64,000 nt of DNA from Panagrolaimus kolymaensis (taxonomy: Eukaryota > Nematoda > Chromadorea > Rhabditida > Panagrolaimidae), in NCBI GenBank assembly GCA_028622995.1, contig JAJQJQ010000118.1, positions 1-64,000 of the forward strand, in the 5' to 3' direction. The position numbers and the translations under genes were made by a program. The notes under the pieces were generated by a model that did not search any database, was not told the origin of the DNA, and was given only the letters and a program-made list of their open reading frames with translations. Below are positions 32,854 through 43,407 of the stretch, in pieces (positions within the stretch are counted from its first letter, which is position 1; the number at the start of each line of letters is the position of its first letter).

Positions 32854-34696
32854 ATGTTTTTGCTTAAATTTTTTCTTATTTATATTCTTTTTTATTTAAC
32901 AAATGGTTATAAAACTTTGATATATAATCCAAAATTTGCTCATTCTCATGTAAGATTTATTGGAAACCTTGCTGATACTTTAGCTTCAGCTGGTCATGAT
33001 GTCGTATGTTTTTTATTTTGACATTGTTAATAGTCTTGGCAAAGGCATGTTTTATTCTATATTTTTTTAGGTTATGTATCAACCTGAATTAAATGAAAAG
33101 GTAACCAAAACGGGAGCAAAAAATAAAAATGTTCGATATTATATTAAGAAAGAAGACTCCGATTTTAAAAAAGAATTTTCATTTGATGAAATTCATGGAA
33201 ATTTTTTTGATGAAGAAACTTTTACAACGCGAATAAATGTGAGTCCACTCTTTATTTAGTTTTTGATCACTTAAAACCAAACTTTGGAAATCAAGCCCCA
33301 AAAATTGTCCATTATTCAAATCTTCCAAATCGAGACTTTTTGTTTTTTGAAGAGCCCTGTTTGCAAAAGTTTCGTGACATATACGACACATAAAAATCAG
33401 AACAAAAAGTTTTTCAATAATTAATTCAAATTTTATTCTTTCAGTTGGTAACAAAAAAATATCGAATGAAATTCAGTTTTTGCGAAAGTGAGTTTTATTA
33501 AATATTTACTTGCTTACTATTTTTTTTCACTCCTTTTTACAAACAAAAAAAGCCAAATGAACCTTTTTTTAGTTATACTAAAAGATAAAGAAAATTTTGA
33601 TAAAATGATTGAAGAAAAATTTGATTTGGGTATCACTGAACATTTTGAATCGTGTGCTTATGGAATTTTTAAGAAAATTGGACTCAAAAAATACATTACA
33701 GCTTATTCATCTTCAGCTTTTCCATTCAGCATTGAATTATTGGGAATCCAATTTCATCCATCTTTTCTTCCAGGTATGAGACTTGTTTATAATTGCAGCA
33801 CCCATATCTTTTTTTTCGCTATGAATTGATTGAACAAAAATAAAATAATTATGCAAAAATAAAACTTGCAAAAGATGAATTTGATGCATTAATAATAAAT
33901 TTAATAATTTGAATTTTCAGGTATCATGGGAACAACAACTGATAAAATGACATTTTCACAAAGAATAAATAATTTAATTTATTATTTTATTGAAAAATTT
34001 ATGTTCAAAATAATGTTTAATAAAGGCAGCGAACTAGCAATGAGGAAGCACTTTCCAGAATTTAGCATGGATGTAAGATTATTATTATTTTTTGGTATTG
34101 TAGTATTAATTAATCATTTCTTCAAAAGCATACATATAAATTTTTTTATTATAGGAAGCTATTGCTGATTCAGCTTTTTATTTTGTTAATAGCGATGAAT
34201 ATGTCGATTATCCTCAACCCATAACTCATAAAATTATTTATATGGCTGGTCTTGATAGTGTACAATCATCTAAACCTTTAGAAAAGGTAACAACTTACTG
34301 TCAATTATTAAAGCTACCATTCCATCGAGAAAAAGTTCATCTCGAAAAGATTTGCAAACAATAATTTTAATTAAGCACCGCGAGAATCCATAGTATTTTT
34401 TTTTGTTGCCAAAATCAATGATTTTGTTATGTTTTTTTCGTTCTAAATTTTTCATCGCCGCGAAACTTTTTTCATTTTCATACCATCAAATCGCGATGGA
34501 ATGAATGGCATTTCTAAAAATTATTTTTGCAATATTACATTATTTAGTATTAAATTTTATTTTTAAGAAATACACTGATATCTTTGATTCCGCAAAAGAA
34601 GGAGTAATATATTTTTCATTTGGTTCATTGGTTCAAAGCTATAATATGAAATCCGAAACTAAAAAAGCTTTCTTAGAAGCTTACTTTCTGTTATAA
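32854..34696 (+). pseudogene. UDP-glucuronosyltransferase, N-terminal half
   Basis: Seven in-phase exons: 32854-33003, 33071-33238, 33445-33487, 33573-33773, 33921-34072, 34155-34286, 34568-34696; 324 aa. It begins with a signal peptide (FLLKFFLIYILFYLTNG), then the UGT start block YNPKFAHSHVRFIGNLADTL (in part), then EEKFDLGITEHFESCAYG, IGLKKYITAYSSS and PEFSMD. It ends in the strand that opens the donor domain (EGVIYFSFGSLVQS...KKAFLEAY), followed at once by a stop. The UDP-sugar signature and the membrane anchor are missing. Full UGTs are about 520 aa. The break is at nearly the same place where the C-terminal half at 18974 begins. It is probably non-catalytic, although the transcript could still be made. 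Confidence 0.78.
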
Positions 34697-35340
34697 CCTC
34701 AATCAGGTACAACAATTATAAAATGTTCTTTATTGGAGCAACTGCTCGGCAAGGATAAATTACATACAACTGAACAAAGTTAGAAAACAACTATGACAAA
34801 ATATGAGAATGTGCGTGATTGAGAATTACCATTCAGCCATCCACGGCACCATTCCATACGGGACCAGAGAACGCGGCACTTTGAATACTTCTGTGTGTGC
34901 AAGGCCACAACACTTTCCGCCAATAGCGCCGATGTTCTTTTTAAATTTACAGAAAAACAAAATTTATTTATCTAATTGACTCCATAATGTCATTCCAAAA
35001 ATTTCTGAACAAATAATTAATAAGTTCTGTTAAAGCGCTATTTTTTGATAGGTTTAGTTATAAAAGCAAGCATATGGTAATTTTTTCTCGCTAAAATTTA
35101 CCACTTTTAAAGAAAAAATAATTTGATTCGTGGCATTTTCAAAGATTTAAATTTTTAAATTTAATTAAATCAATAAATCTTTGAAATAGAAAATATATTT
35201 TTCCAGAAGGTTGATACATGAAAGTAAGATTATGGTAATTTTTTTCTGGCTAAAATTTACCACTTTTAAAGAAACCATGCGTTATCGACGATGCTAAAAA
35301 AGTAAATTTTCTTAAAGTTTTAATAGTTTTTAAAAACTTA
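34697..35340. other. Spacer with a GC-richer island and a direct repeat
   Basis: Positions 34828-34945 are clearly less AT-rich than the surroundings and open in a minus frame, with no recognised product. A direct repeat of about 42 bp follows at 35073-35114 and 35233-35275 (ctaaaatttaccacttttaa in both). Confidence 0.4.
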
Positions 35341-35916
35341 CTATCTAAACTCTTGGATCAATGGTAGCTTCTCAAGGATTTCAGCATGTTGAACCCAATT
35401 TCCATCAGAATATTTTATTTCTCCTCGACAAAACCAAAACCTTTCAACTATTCCAGATAATACCATTAAATAAAATTCGGTGTAAGAAATATTTTGGTAA
35501 AGAAAACTTAATTTTTTTACGTTTACATAACAAAGTTTTTGAAAAATTACGGGATTTTTTTCCAAACTTTAAATAAAAGAATGAATACGAAGAATTTCAC
35601 CCGTAACCCATATTTTTGATGAAACGTCTCGAAAAAAGACGATGGTTTTTGCTTTCTTTGTTGAATGAGATCGATTAGTATCTATATTTTCAAATACATC
35701 AAATTTTTGGTTTTTCAAAAAATATTTACAAATATGAATTAATTTGGAATTAACATTGTTTGTAGCATTTTTAGAAACGTAATAAATAATGTTTTCCGGA
35801 ATAGAAAAACTTTTAAGTCCAAAATATTTTTTTGGTTGACAAATTAAGAGGCCAGAATAATTGTCAGTAAAAAACCGCATATCGCTCATATTTTTTCGTG
35901 TGATAATTATAACCAA
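35341..35916 (-). pseudogene. F-box-like gene with one in-frame stop
   Basis: The minus-strand frame 35916-35341 is continuous except for TAA at 35569-35571. Before the stop: FSIPENIIYYVSKNA...LIHICKYFLKNQKF and IWVTGEI, matching the F-box-like genes at 30.4-32.2 kb. After it: LCYVNVKKLSFLYQNISYTEFYLMVLSGIVERF and ILEKLPLIQEF, matching the second half. The frame is not shifted across the stop. A donor (GTAAGT) follows at about 35343. The next exon is not clear; the best acceptor leads to a stop after ten codons. The homology makes this a family member; the nonsense codon suggests loss of function or a shorter product. Confidence 0.6.
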
Positions 35917-36428
35917 AATAAAGCTTTTTCAATCAATAATTAAGATTTGGGATGTTTTAATTGTGCAGGAATGCAATAAGGTCGAGATAAGTGTTTTGCA
36001 ATCAATAACTTTCTGATCAATAAAAATATGTCACTTTAATTAATAGAAAAAAATATTAGTAATTTTTGTATTCATCTGCTTTGTTTGCGCTATAATTTTT
36101 AGTCACTTGTCTTTGAGTTTTTTTTAAATACATACTTTTATTTTTTCATTTGTTTTGGTTTTTTAAATAATGAAAGGTTAATTTAATTATTGTGCTTTAT
36201 TTGATTAATTACAATATTAAAAACTAAACAAAACCGTAAATATTATTAATAAAAGTTTTAAAAAAATGATTCTATGACTAATAATAGCTCTATACTTCGC
36301 CGTTTCATTATATAAATTTTTTTTACAGTTGAGTATATTTTAATTTTGCAATTTTTTTAATAATTACATCGGTTAATAATGTTTTAACAAATAGCTTATT
36401 CTCAGTCTTTTTTTTAGAGCCAAGCATC
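35917..36428. other. Spacer
   Basis: AT-rich, with nothing recognised. It lies at the 3' end of the Hsp70-like gene. Confidence 0.4.
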
Positions 36429-38976
36429 TTACATAACCGAACAATAACCTTTTTTTCGTGATAAACTTAAATAATAAGCATAATATGCAGCACCAATAGC
36501 AACAACTTCATCTGGATGTTCTTCGCAACAATGTTCAGCTTGAGGAAAAATTGCATGAAGGAGTTCTTTAATCATTGGCATGCGACAACCACCTCCAACA
36601 TAAAGAACTTTATTTATTTGATTTGCATTATATTCGCATTTAGATAAAGCTTTTGTAATGTTGTCTTCAATTTTTTTTAACAAGTCCAAAGATAAAGCTT
36701 TAAAATCTTCTCGAGTAATTTTAATATTACCTTCTTTAGATGCATGGAAATCATCAACATACATGCTAAAAAAGAATATTATAATTAAATAATATGCTCA
36801 ATAAATTTTCTTACTGATCTTCAGTTCTAACGGCGAGATTGTGTTTAATTTCTTGACACTTTAGCAAAAGTTTATATACTTTGCTTTCAATAATTGCAAT
36901 ATTATAATCTGTTTTTAGTTTATCTTTAAAATAAGAAGTGAGCAAATTATCAAAATCTCTTCCACCAAGATTTGGATCTCCACTTCGACTAATTATTACA
37001 AGTTGTTCTTTTACAACCTTAAAAATGCAAACATCTAATGTACCTCCACCAAAATCAAATAACAGGAGACTGGAATTGTCTGGAAGAGGTCGATCAATGA
37101 AATATGCAAATGCAGCTGCTACAGGTTCAGGCAATAAATGAATTGTCTTCCATCCTGCAATTATAGCAGAAGCCTTTGTTGCTTCATTCTGGGCTTCGGT
37201 GAATGCAGCTGGAACTGTAATTACAGCTTCAGTTAATTCTTTTCCTTGAAATTCTTCAGTTTTTTGTTTCACATTTCTTAACAAAGCTGCAGATATTTCT
37301 TCCGGAAACATGTCAATTTTTCCATTGTTACTTTGCACTTGAATTTTCACCCGATTATTTATTTCGAAAAAATCAAATGTCCAATTATTGTCTTTAACAA
37401 TATCGTTATGCAACTTTCCAATAATTCGCTTTAAATCAAAAACAGTTGATTTTGAATAATTTTGTAATCTACTAATAACAGTTTGTCCACATTTGATGTT
37501 TTCCTCTTCAAATGAAACATATGATGGAAGAAGCCGTTGACCTTCATTATCCAATGCTACTGTGTCTATTCCATTTCTCCGATTAACAGCAGCACAACAT
37601 CGGGATGTCCCAAGGTCGATTCAGACAGCATTGATTGTTTCATCATTTGTTGCAATCCGTTTTGGAATAGAATATTGAATTGGGGTGCTATCATCTTGTT
37701 TTGGCATTGGCTCAGCATAATACGCATCAAGAAATTGATCAAGGCTTGAAAATGAATGTGGCAATACTTCAGTAAGCTCTATATTGAATATCCTATTTCT
37801 ATCAATAGTAAATGTGAATAACGTTTCTTCATTTGAAACTTGAAATGGTTTCACAGCTACAAAAAATTCGATAGTTATTAATTTTTAAGAATTCTAACAG
37901 TGGTTTCGCATAATTTCATTAGTTTTTTAAAAAATTTAACTGGCTATGCAAACGTTTAAAAATGGTAGATTCAACAAATTTTGTACTGTGAAAAAATTGA
38001 GCAAACTACACACAAATTTATTCCATATTTTAACTTACTTTTACTTGAGAAAATTAAATATTGCGTTTTTACCTAAATTTAAGTTTATTATATTATAATA
38101 AATCATAAACAATAGTTACCACAATACTTTTATAGTCCTTGCATGATAGCAACTTTAAGTGTTTTTTATACGGTAACTTAGTTTTTGACGGGATAAATAA
38201 AAGAAAAAAAGGATCATAGTATTGATTTGGTAAGTATATTTGGATTTGGTATCTTAATACACATTCCACTTCAAGCGCAACAAAAGCTTCATTTTTGGCT
38301 AATATCAGAGCATTAGTGAGAGCTCCATAGGCACAATTTCGGTTTACAAAAGTAAAAATAGGATAATTTGGAAATAATTTCGACGTTATTTCCTTATCAA
38401 AACTGCCAAAACTGCTTTCATTTTCATTGTAGAAAAATGCGACAGATTTTTCCTTAAGTAAAAATTCTTTTGTGATTGACGTATGTATAGACAAAGTTAG
38501 CCCTATGTCACAATACTTAGTTATATCATTAACCTTTTCCCATGTATCATAATTAAAAGGTTCAACTATACACATAATATCGCCATGCTTAGGTTGATAT
38601 TCTGCTTGTGATAGTATATCCAAATATTTTGCAACTTTATCCTCAATTATTTCGCACTTTTGAATACCACATTCGGAAGCAATTTTCATCAAATTTATAC
38701 GGAATTTATTATTAAAATCGCTATCATATGTGTCATCCAAGCAAAAACAAACGCATCCAAGATTTTTTCCTTCACTTTTGGATTTGATAAAATTAAATAA
38801 CGTCTCAACATCTAAAAAAGCTTTCAATTAAGGATTCAATCAACAAACAAAAAAAGAAAACCTCCGGTCACAGAGAAATAATTCACTTCATTACTAATGG
38901 AATCGCGTAGAAGTATACGATTTTGAAAAAGAGACTCTTCGTTTTTTGTTATGTAAATTCCGAAATGAAACGACAT
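36429..38976 (-). CDS. Tandem Hsp70-like protein with an in-frame TGA between modules
   Basis: Four minus-strand exons: 38862-38976, 38128-38811, 36815-37856, 36429-36765; 726 codons in one frame. Module 1 is a degenerate Hsp70: IASECGIQKCEIIEDKVAKYL where Hsp70 has AGL...EP.AA, NRNCAYGALTNALILA where it has DEAVAYGAA, then an SBD-like strand region to about residue 340. Module 2 is a near-canonical nucleotide-binding domain: IDLGTSRCCAAVN, VITVPAAFTEAQNEATK, LLPEPVAAAFAYF, LLFDFGGGTLDVCIF, LYVGGGCRMPMIKELL, HPDEVVAIGAAYYA. It ends there with no substrate-binding domain. TGA at 37621-37623 replaces the Gly of the GIDLGT motif, exactly at the module start. Both sides are otherwise clean, so a recent nonsense mutation, a sequencing error or readthrough are all possible. 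Confidence 0.7.
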
Positions 38977-39547
38977 TTCAACCGCTAAAATAGTAAAATG
39001 AAGAATAAAAATAAAACAAATATATAGCCCTGACTTTTCTTATTTCTTATCACTAATTGAAAGACTTAAATCAGTTTTCAACTAAGCGTTTAAATACAAT
39101 ATTTTGCCTTCTTTTTCATTGATAACGGAAAAAGAATAAGATGTTACTGAAAAACGACAGCTAAAAATCAATAATTTATTGAAAAAAATGCGAACACGTA
39201 TTGCTGCAAACAAACAATGAAAGTAAATACTTTTCGCATGCACTCGTTTTCCAAATTCAGTCAATAAACTTTTTAAACTTATTTAAGGTGTCAAAAAACT
39301 CTAATATTTTTCAAACATTAAAATATGTTAATGCAAATTTTTATTCAGTAAGAGATTTTGCAAATAATTTTAGATACAAAATATTATACCTTTTTTTATG
39401 AAAAAATTAAATTCTATTTTAGTAATATTTTTGGGTTGTTGCCAATAGCAACATTTTTTTAAGCAATTTGGGAAAAAATGTATATTTTTTGTCGTTTATT
39501 ACCAATTTATTGTTAAGATTATATTTAAAATAAAATATTATTAAAAT
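38977..39547. other. Spacer
   Basis: Promoter side of the Hsp70-like gene and 3' end of the kinase-like gene. No clear element. Confidence 0.4.
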
Positions 39548-40960
39548 TTAAACACCATATTTTTTAAAAATATCTTTCATTTCTCCATCAAGCAGTTTTG
39601 CAGCATCTTCAAATCCATGAAGAGCTTTGAGAACGCCATAATCAAGGTACGCGTTTTTGATTCTCTCATTTGGAATTTGTTTTTCGATGGCTTTTAATAA
39701 AAATGTTACGCCGCATGGAAGCATATAAACTTGAGTTAAAAACATAATTTTATATTCTTTTTTTAATTTTTCTGCTGTGTATGGAACTTTACTAACATTA
39801 TTGCCAAATTCTTTGATTAAACATTCAAAATAATAATCAATTGCAAATTCCTCAGCTTGTCGACGAACTACTCCGTCAGCACACATGACAAGGAATCTCG
39901 CTATATCATACATGGGTGAACCCTCTAAAATAGTTTGCCAATCAAAGAACGCAGCAATGTCATTTTGAATATCCCCATTTTCATCAATAGCCCACATAAA
40001 ATTTCCTCCATGCATATCTCCATGAACTATAACTGGCTTTAAACCTTGATCTTTGTATGATTGAGACATGGCATAACGAAAGTAATCTTTGCTTTCAAAA
40101 AATTTTCCATGTTTTTCAAAAAATGGTTGAAATTTATCTTAAAAATATTGTATAAATATAAAAGTTAAGAATATTTTTGTTGGAAGATTTGAAGAAAAGA
40201 AAAAACTAACCTTCTTGTTTTGACACTTTCAAGAATGGTTCAATTTTGGGAGTTATAAAATCAATGATCTTTGGCATCGATTCTTGATTTTTTAAATATT
40301 TTCCTTGCCAAAGTTTTGAATAAGCTAATAAAATATTTTTATGCATGTGAGCCAAATGTTGGATAAAGCATTTAATTTGAGTCAAATTAATGCTTTCAAA
40401 AAAAGATAAAGTTTTGCTACGAAGAGTTAAATCTTCCATATGCAAGCATCCATCCTCATGTTTTCTAAGATCAAGTTCTAAGGTTCTAAAAACTTTTGGA
40501 ATTGGAATATCAAGAATTGGAGCTAAATGTTTGTAAAAATTGCATTCAAAATTATGAAAATCATTAATAGTTTGAATCATTTCATTTTTCTTAAAATTAG
40601 CGTTTCCTCCACATTCAGAATTCGCTTTGTTTAGCGATTCAAAACTAGGGATTTTAAGAAGGGTTGTGTAAACATCAGAGGAATTTATGGAATCCACAAA
40701 AGTTAAAGTGCATCGAAGAATTTGAGATGCAAAGCCTTTTCCATCTGAGACATCACAAGCCGAGAACTAAATAAATAAGCAAAATTTAATAACAACAAAA
40801 GATTATTTAAATACAATAATTTATTTACCTCCTTGACTGGCCTTAAATCGTGAAGTTTTTGATATACTTTATCATTTTCCCTCAAAGATTCCAACACCCA
40901 TCCAATTGATATTGAAGAACCATTAATTTTTTTGTTAACATTTACTACTTCAGCGATCAT
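39548..40960 (-). CDS. CHK/DUF1679-type kinase-like protein
   Basis: Exons 40829-40960, 40211-40766, 39548-40137; 425 aa, normal for this family. The aminoglycoside phosphotransferase-like fold is shown by the catalytic loop VIVHGDMHGGNFMW (residues about 265-278; Asp270 and Asn275) and the metal-binding AAFFDWQ (Asp about 295). The mid region has LHMEDLTLRS, the equivalent of the hinge L.ED. The N-terminal domain has SACDVSDGKGFASQI, where family members carry the Gly-rich nucleotide loop (usually G.GF.S.), and PIPKVFRTLEL. It probably phosphorylates a small molecule; the insect CHK relatives act on ecdysteroids, and the substrate here is unknown. Nematodes carry many copies. The start at 40960 is the only ATG before the Gly-rich loop exon. 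All key residues are present. Confidence 0.85.
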
Positions 40961-41330
40961 TTTTCTGATTTATCGTAACTTTCCATAAAAAGTGCAATAT
41001 TACTTTTATTTGTATATTTTTTAAAAAGTGTCATTTTTGCAAAAAAATATAAATGTAGATTGCACAAAATTATTTCACTTCCTTGTAATAAAAGTACATT
41101 AAAAGGTTGAGAGCAAAAAATGTCAACAAAAAAACCATTTAATTATTTTTTCACATCAATGTTTGTTGCAGTCAAATTAAATCACAAACAAACAAACAAA
41201 CAAAAATTTTGATTGATGATGTACTTTATAAAATCAAAGTTTAATAATGAAAAAAGAAAAAGAAAATCAACGTTAAAAAAGGATATTAAAATAAAGAAAA
41301 TCCTAAATATGAAAATAACCGAATGAATCC
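40961..41330. other. Spacer
   Basis: No gene seen. It lies between the promoter of the kinase-like gene and the 3' end of the GT10 gene. Confidence 0.4.
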
Positions 41331-43407
41331 TCAAAGAAGTAGTGTTCTTGCAAAATCTTTTTCACATCCTGCTTGATTTTCCCACCATTCTTGAATATTT
41401 TCAATATAACTTTTTTGTTTTTTTACTGCCATTTCACAAATTTTACAATATTCACGGCTATCATCACCCAAAGCTTTTCTGTAATATTTTGTCCAACCCA
41501 AATATCTAAAATTCCTTTTATTCTTACTTCAATTTTTTGTAACAAAAATTTGCTAACTTTTTATATTCAGTTGGATTTTCCTTCAAATATTTTAGTCTTT
41601 CAACAAGATCTTTTGGAGAATGAAAATCATCCGCTGCAATAAAATATTCATTTGGAATTATTCCATCAAGAATAGATCGTTTCAAAACAACTGGAACAAT
41701 TAATTTTTTCATTCTCCAAAATTTTTCTGTGATATAATCTTTGCATACTGAATTTTCAAAAGCCAAATAAAAATAATGCTTTTCTAAAAAATGTATTAAT
41801 TTTTATAGGTTAATTAAATGCAAAGAGAGGAAAAAAATTTCCGACTCTAACAGCTAATTTTTTAGATTTTAGGATTTTGATCTGTTTGACTTACCATATT
41901 CATCATTTACAGTAATATCCTTTGGAAATGGATTTTTTGAACAATTTCCATAAAGCGTGATATCAGTATATTTTAACATTTTTTGAACATACGCTTCTCG
42001 TTTTGAATGAGTTTTACAATTTGAAACAAATTGAAGCGCCAATTTACTTTTCTTTGCTAAAATTCTGTCAACCTGAAAATTTAAAACTTTCTTTTTCAAA
42101 AACTTTCTTTTGGGTCTTACTTCTTCGTTGCTCCAAACTAATTTTGGATTATTTTCTTCTTCAGGCAATATTCTCTCAAATCGATCATATGGCTTCCAAA
42201 AAGTGCTATCTCTTCGAAAAGTCATAGTTGCATTAAAAAAATTTTTTGGAACATTTTTGGGTGTTATCCATTCTCGGCATCCTGCTTCACGAGAATAAAA
42301 TATATTTAGCCTGTTTGGATTGATATGTGAATAAAGTAAGGGATCCATATGGAAATCTTGAGCATGAAAGATAACCACATCAGCTATTGGATAAAGTCTA
42401 AAATTTTGCATTTTTTTTTCTCAATAAAAACAAAATATTGGTTAACCTTTTTTCAAATTTATCATTGATTTTTGAAACAACTTTTTTTGCTTCAGAAAAG
42501 CATCCGCATGAATACTTTTTTTTTAAATTTTTAAATAAAGAGCCATAGGCAGCAAAGTTTGAATTAACACGGCCGCCGGAATAGCGCAGTGGTGTTTTTC
42601 GAACGCCTTCTGATTAACCTACGATGGTTTGTCGCCTTTTGTTCAACTCCCCATATTTCTGTCCCGCGCGTAGCCACTTCTGTTATTCTCTGGATGCGTG
42701 CTGGATTATATGCACACTGGTAAAAAAATAATAAACCAGAGTCATTCAAAGGGAAAATAACAACTTTTTTGCATTTTCGAAAAGGAAAATGTTAAGAAAA
42801 TAATTTTTTTCCACTAAAATAAAGAGCCAAAAGCAAAAGAACTAAAGTTAGCCTCAAAGTCCTCGTTTTTTTCGGCCGCTGGAATAGCGCAGTGGTGTTT
42901 TCCAGCGGCGGCCTTTCGCACTTGTCATTTACGCAATTGTCATGGTTCACTCTTTTCGATTTTCACTATTTTCGTCTATTCGTCATTTATACGTTTGTCA
43001 TACTTTACAATTTAATCATTTGTCGCAGGTTCATTTCCCCGGATGCGTACTTTCTCTGTACACTGGCGCGTAAAGCCAGAAGTCATTCAAAGGGTAAAAA
43101 TGAACTTTTTGTTGTTATTTTAAAAAACTCACGTTTTATCTTCAGAAATTCGACAAGTATATTTACATTCTAATAACGATTTCAATACTTTGCAACCGAA
43201 AATGGTAGAGTGGTGGTATGGAGTATAAGCCAAAATTAATGGCACTTTTGGAATCATGCTTTCTGCTTTTTCTTCCATTTTAGTTACAAGAAATGGTAGA
43301 GAAGCGCTTGGAGCCTCATCGCTTGTGTAAATATACAAAACCAAAAATATAATAATTATCAATAATAATGTCAATATATAATTTAAGCATCGTCTGCTTG
43401 AAACCAT
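41331..43407 (-). CDS. Alpha-1,3-fucosyltransferase (GT10)
   Basis: Transfers fucose from GDP-fucose to N-glycan cores or antennae in the Golgi. Five exons: 43133-43407, 42121-42397, 41895-42072, 41528-41783, 41331-41505; 386 aa, a normal length. Type II anchor at residues about 10-27 (YILTLLLIIIIFLVLYIY). Donor-fold marks: ADVVIFHAQDF, FYSREAGCREW, FFNATMTFRRDSTFW, and the GT10 signature FYLAFENSVCKDYITEKFW followed by VPVVL, PNEYFIAADDF and LKYLKENPTEY. The last exon has the C-terminal W...Y...C.IC pattern. Intron 1 (about 735 nt) holds a tandem tRNA-like repeat. Intron 2 is 48 nt, divisible by three and free of stops, so its retention would keep the frame. Confidence 0.9.
42571..42757 (+). 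repeat. tRNA-derived SINE-like repeat, copy 1
   Basis: Starts ggccgccggaatagcgcagt. It contains an A-box (tagcgcagtgg, 42582-42592) and a B-box-like gttcaactcccc at about 42638. The tail (ggatgcgt...cacactgg...gtcattcaaaggg) is shared with copy 2. It lies in GT10 intron 1. Confidence 0.7.
42874..43099 (+). repeat. tRNA-derived SINE-like repeat, copy 2
   Basis: The same head (ggccgctggaatagcgcagt) with A-box, a B-box-like ggttcatttcccc at 43029, and the same tail ending gtcattcaaaggg. The head forms an inverted repeat gccgctgg / ccagcggc around the A-box. A 5' flank of about 40 bp is also shared with copy 1 (aaataaagagcca at 42533 and 42818), so the pair looks like a tandem duplication. Confidence 0.7.

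Noticed and set aside
33179..33454. Minus-strand ORF of 91 codons
   Set aside because: Antisense to UGT exon 2 and its intron. The plus-strand exons join in phase with recognised UGT blocks.
36938..37141. Plus-strand ORF inside the Hsp70-like gene
   Set aside because: An antisense shadow of the conserved NBD blocks.
37621..37623. TGA in the Hsp70-like gene as a selenocysteine codon
   Set aside because: The family has Gly here and I see no SECIS-like reason. Nonsense, error or readthrough are simpler.
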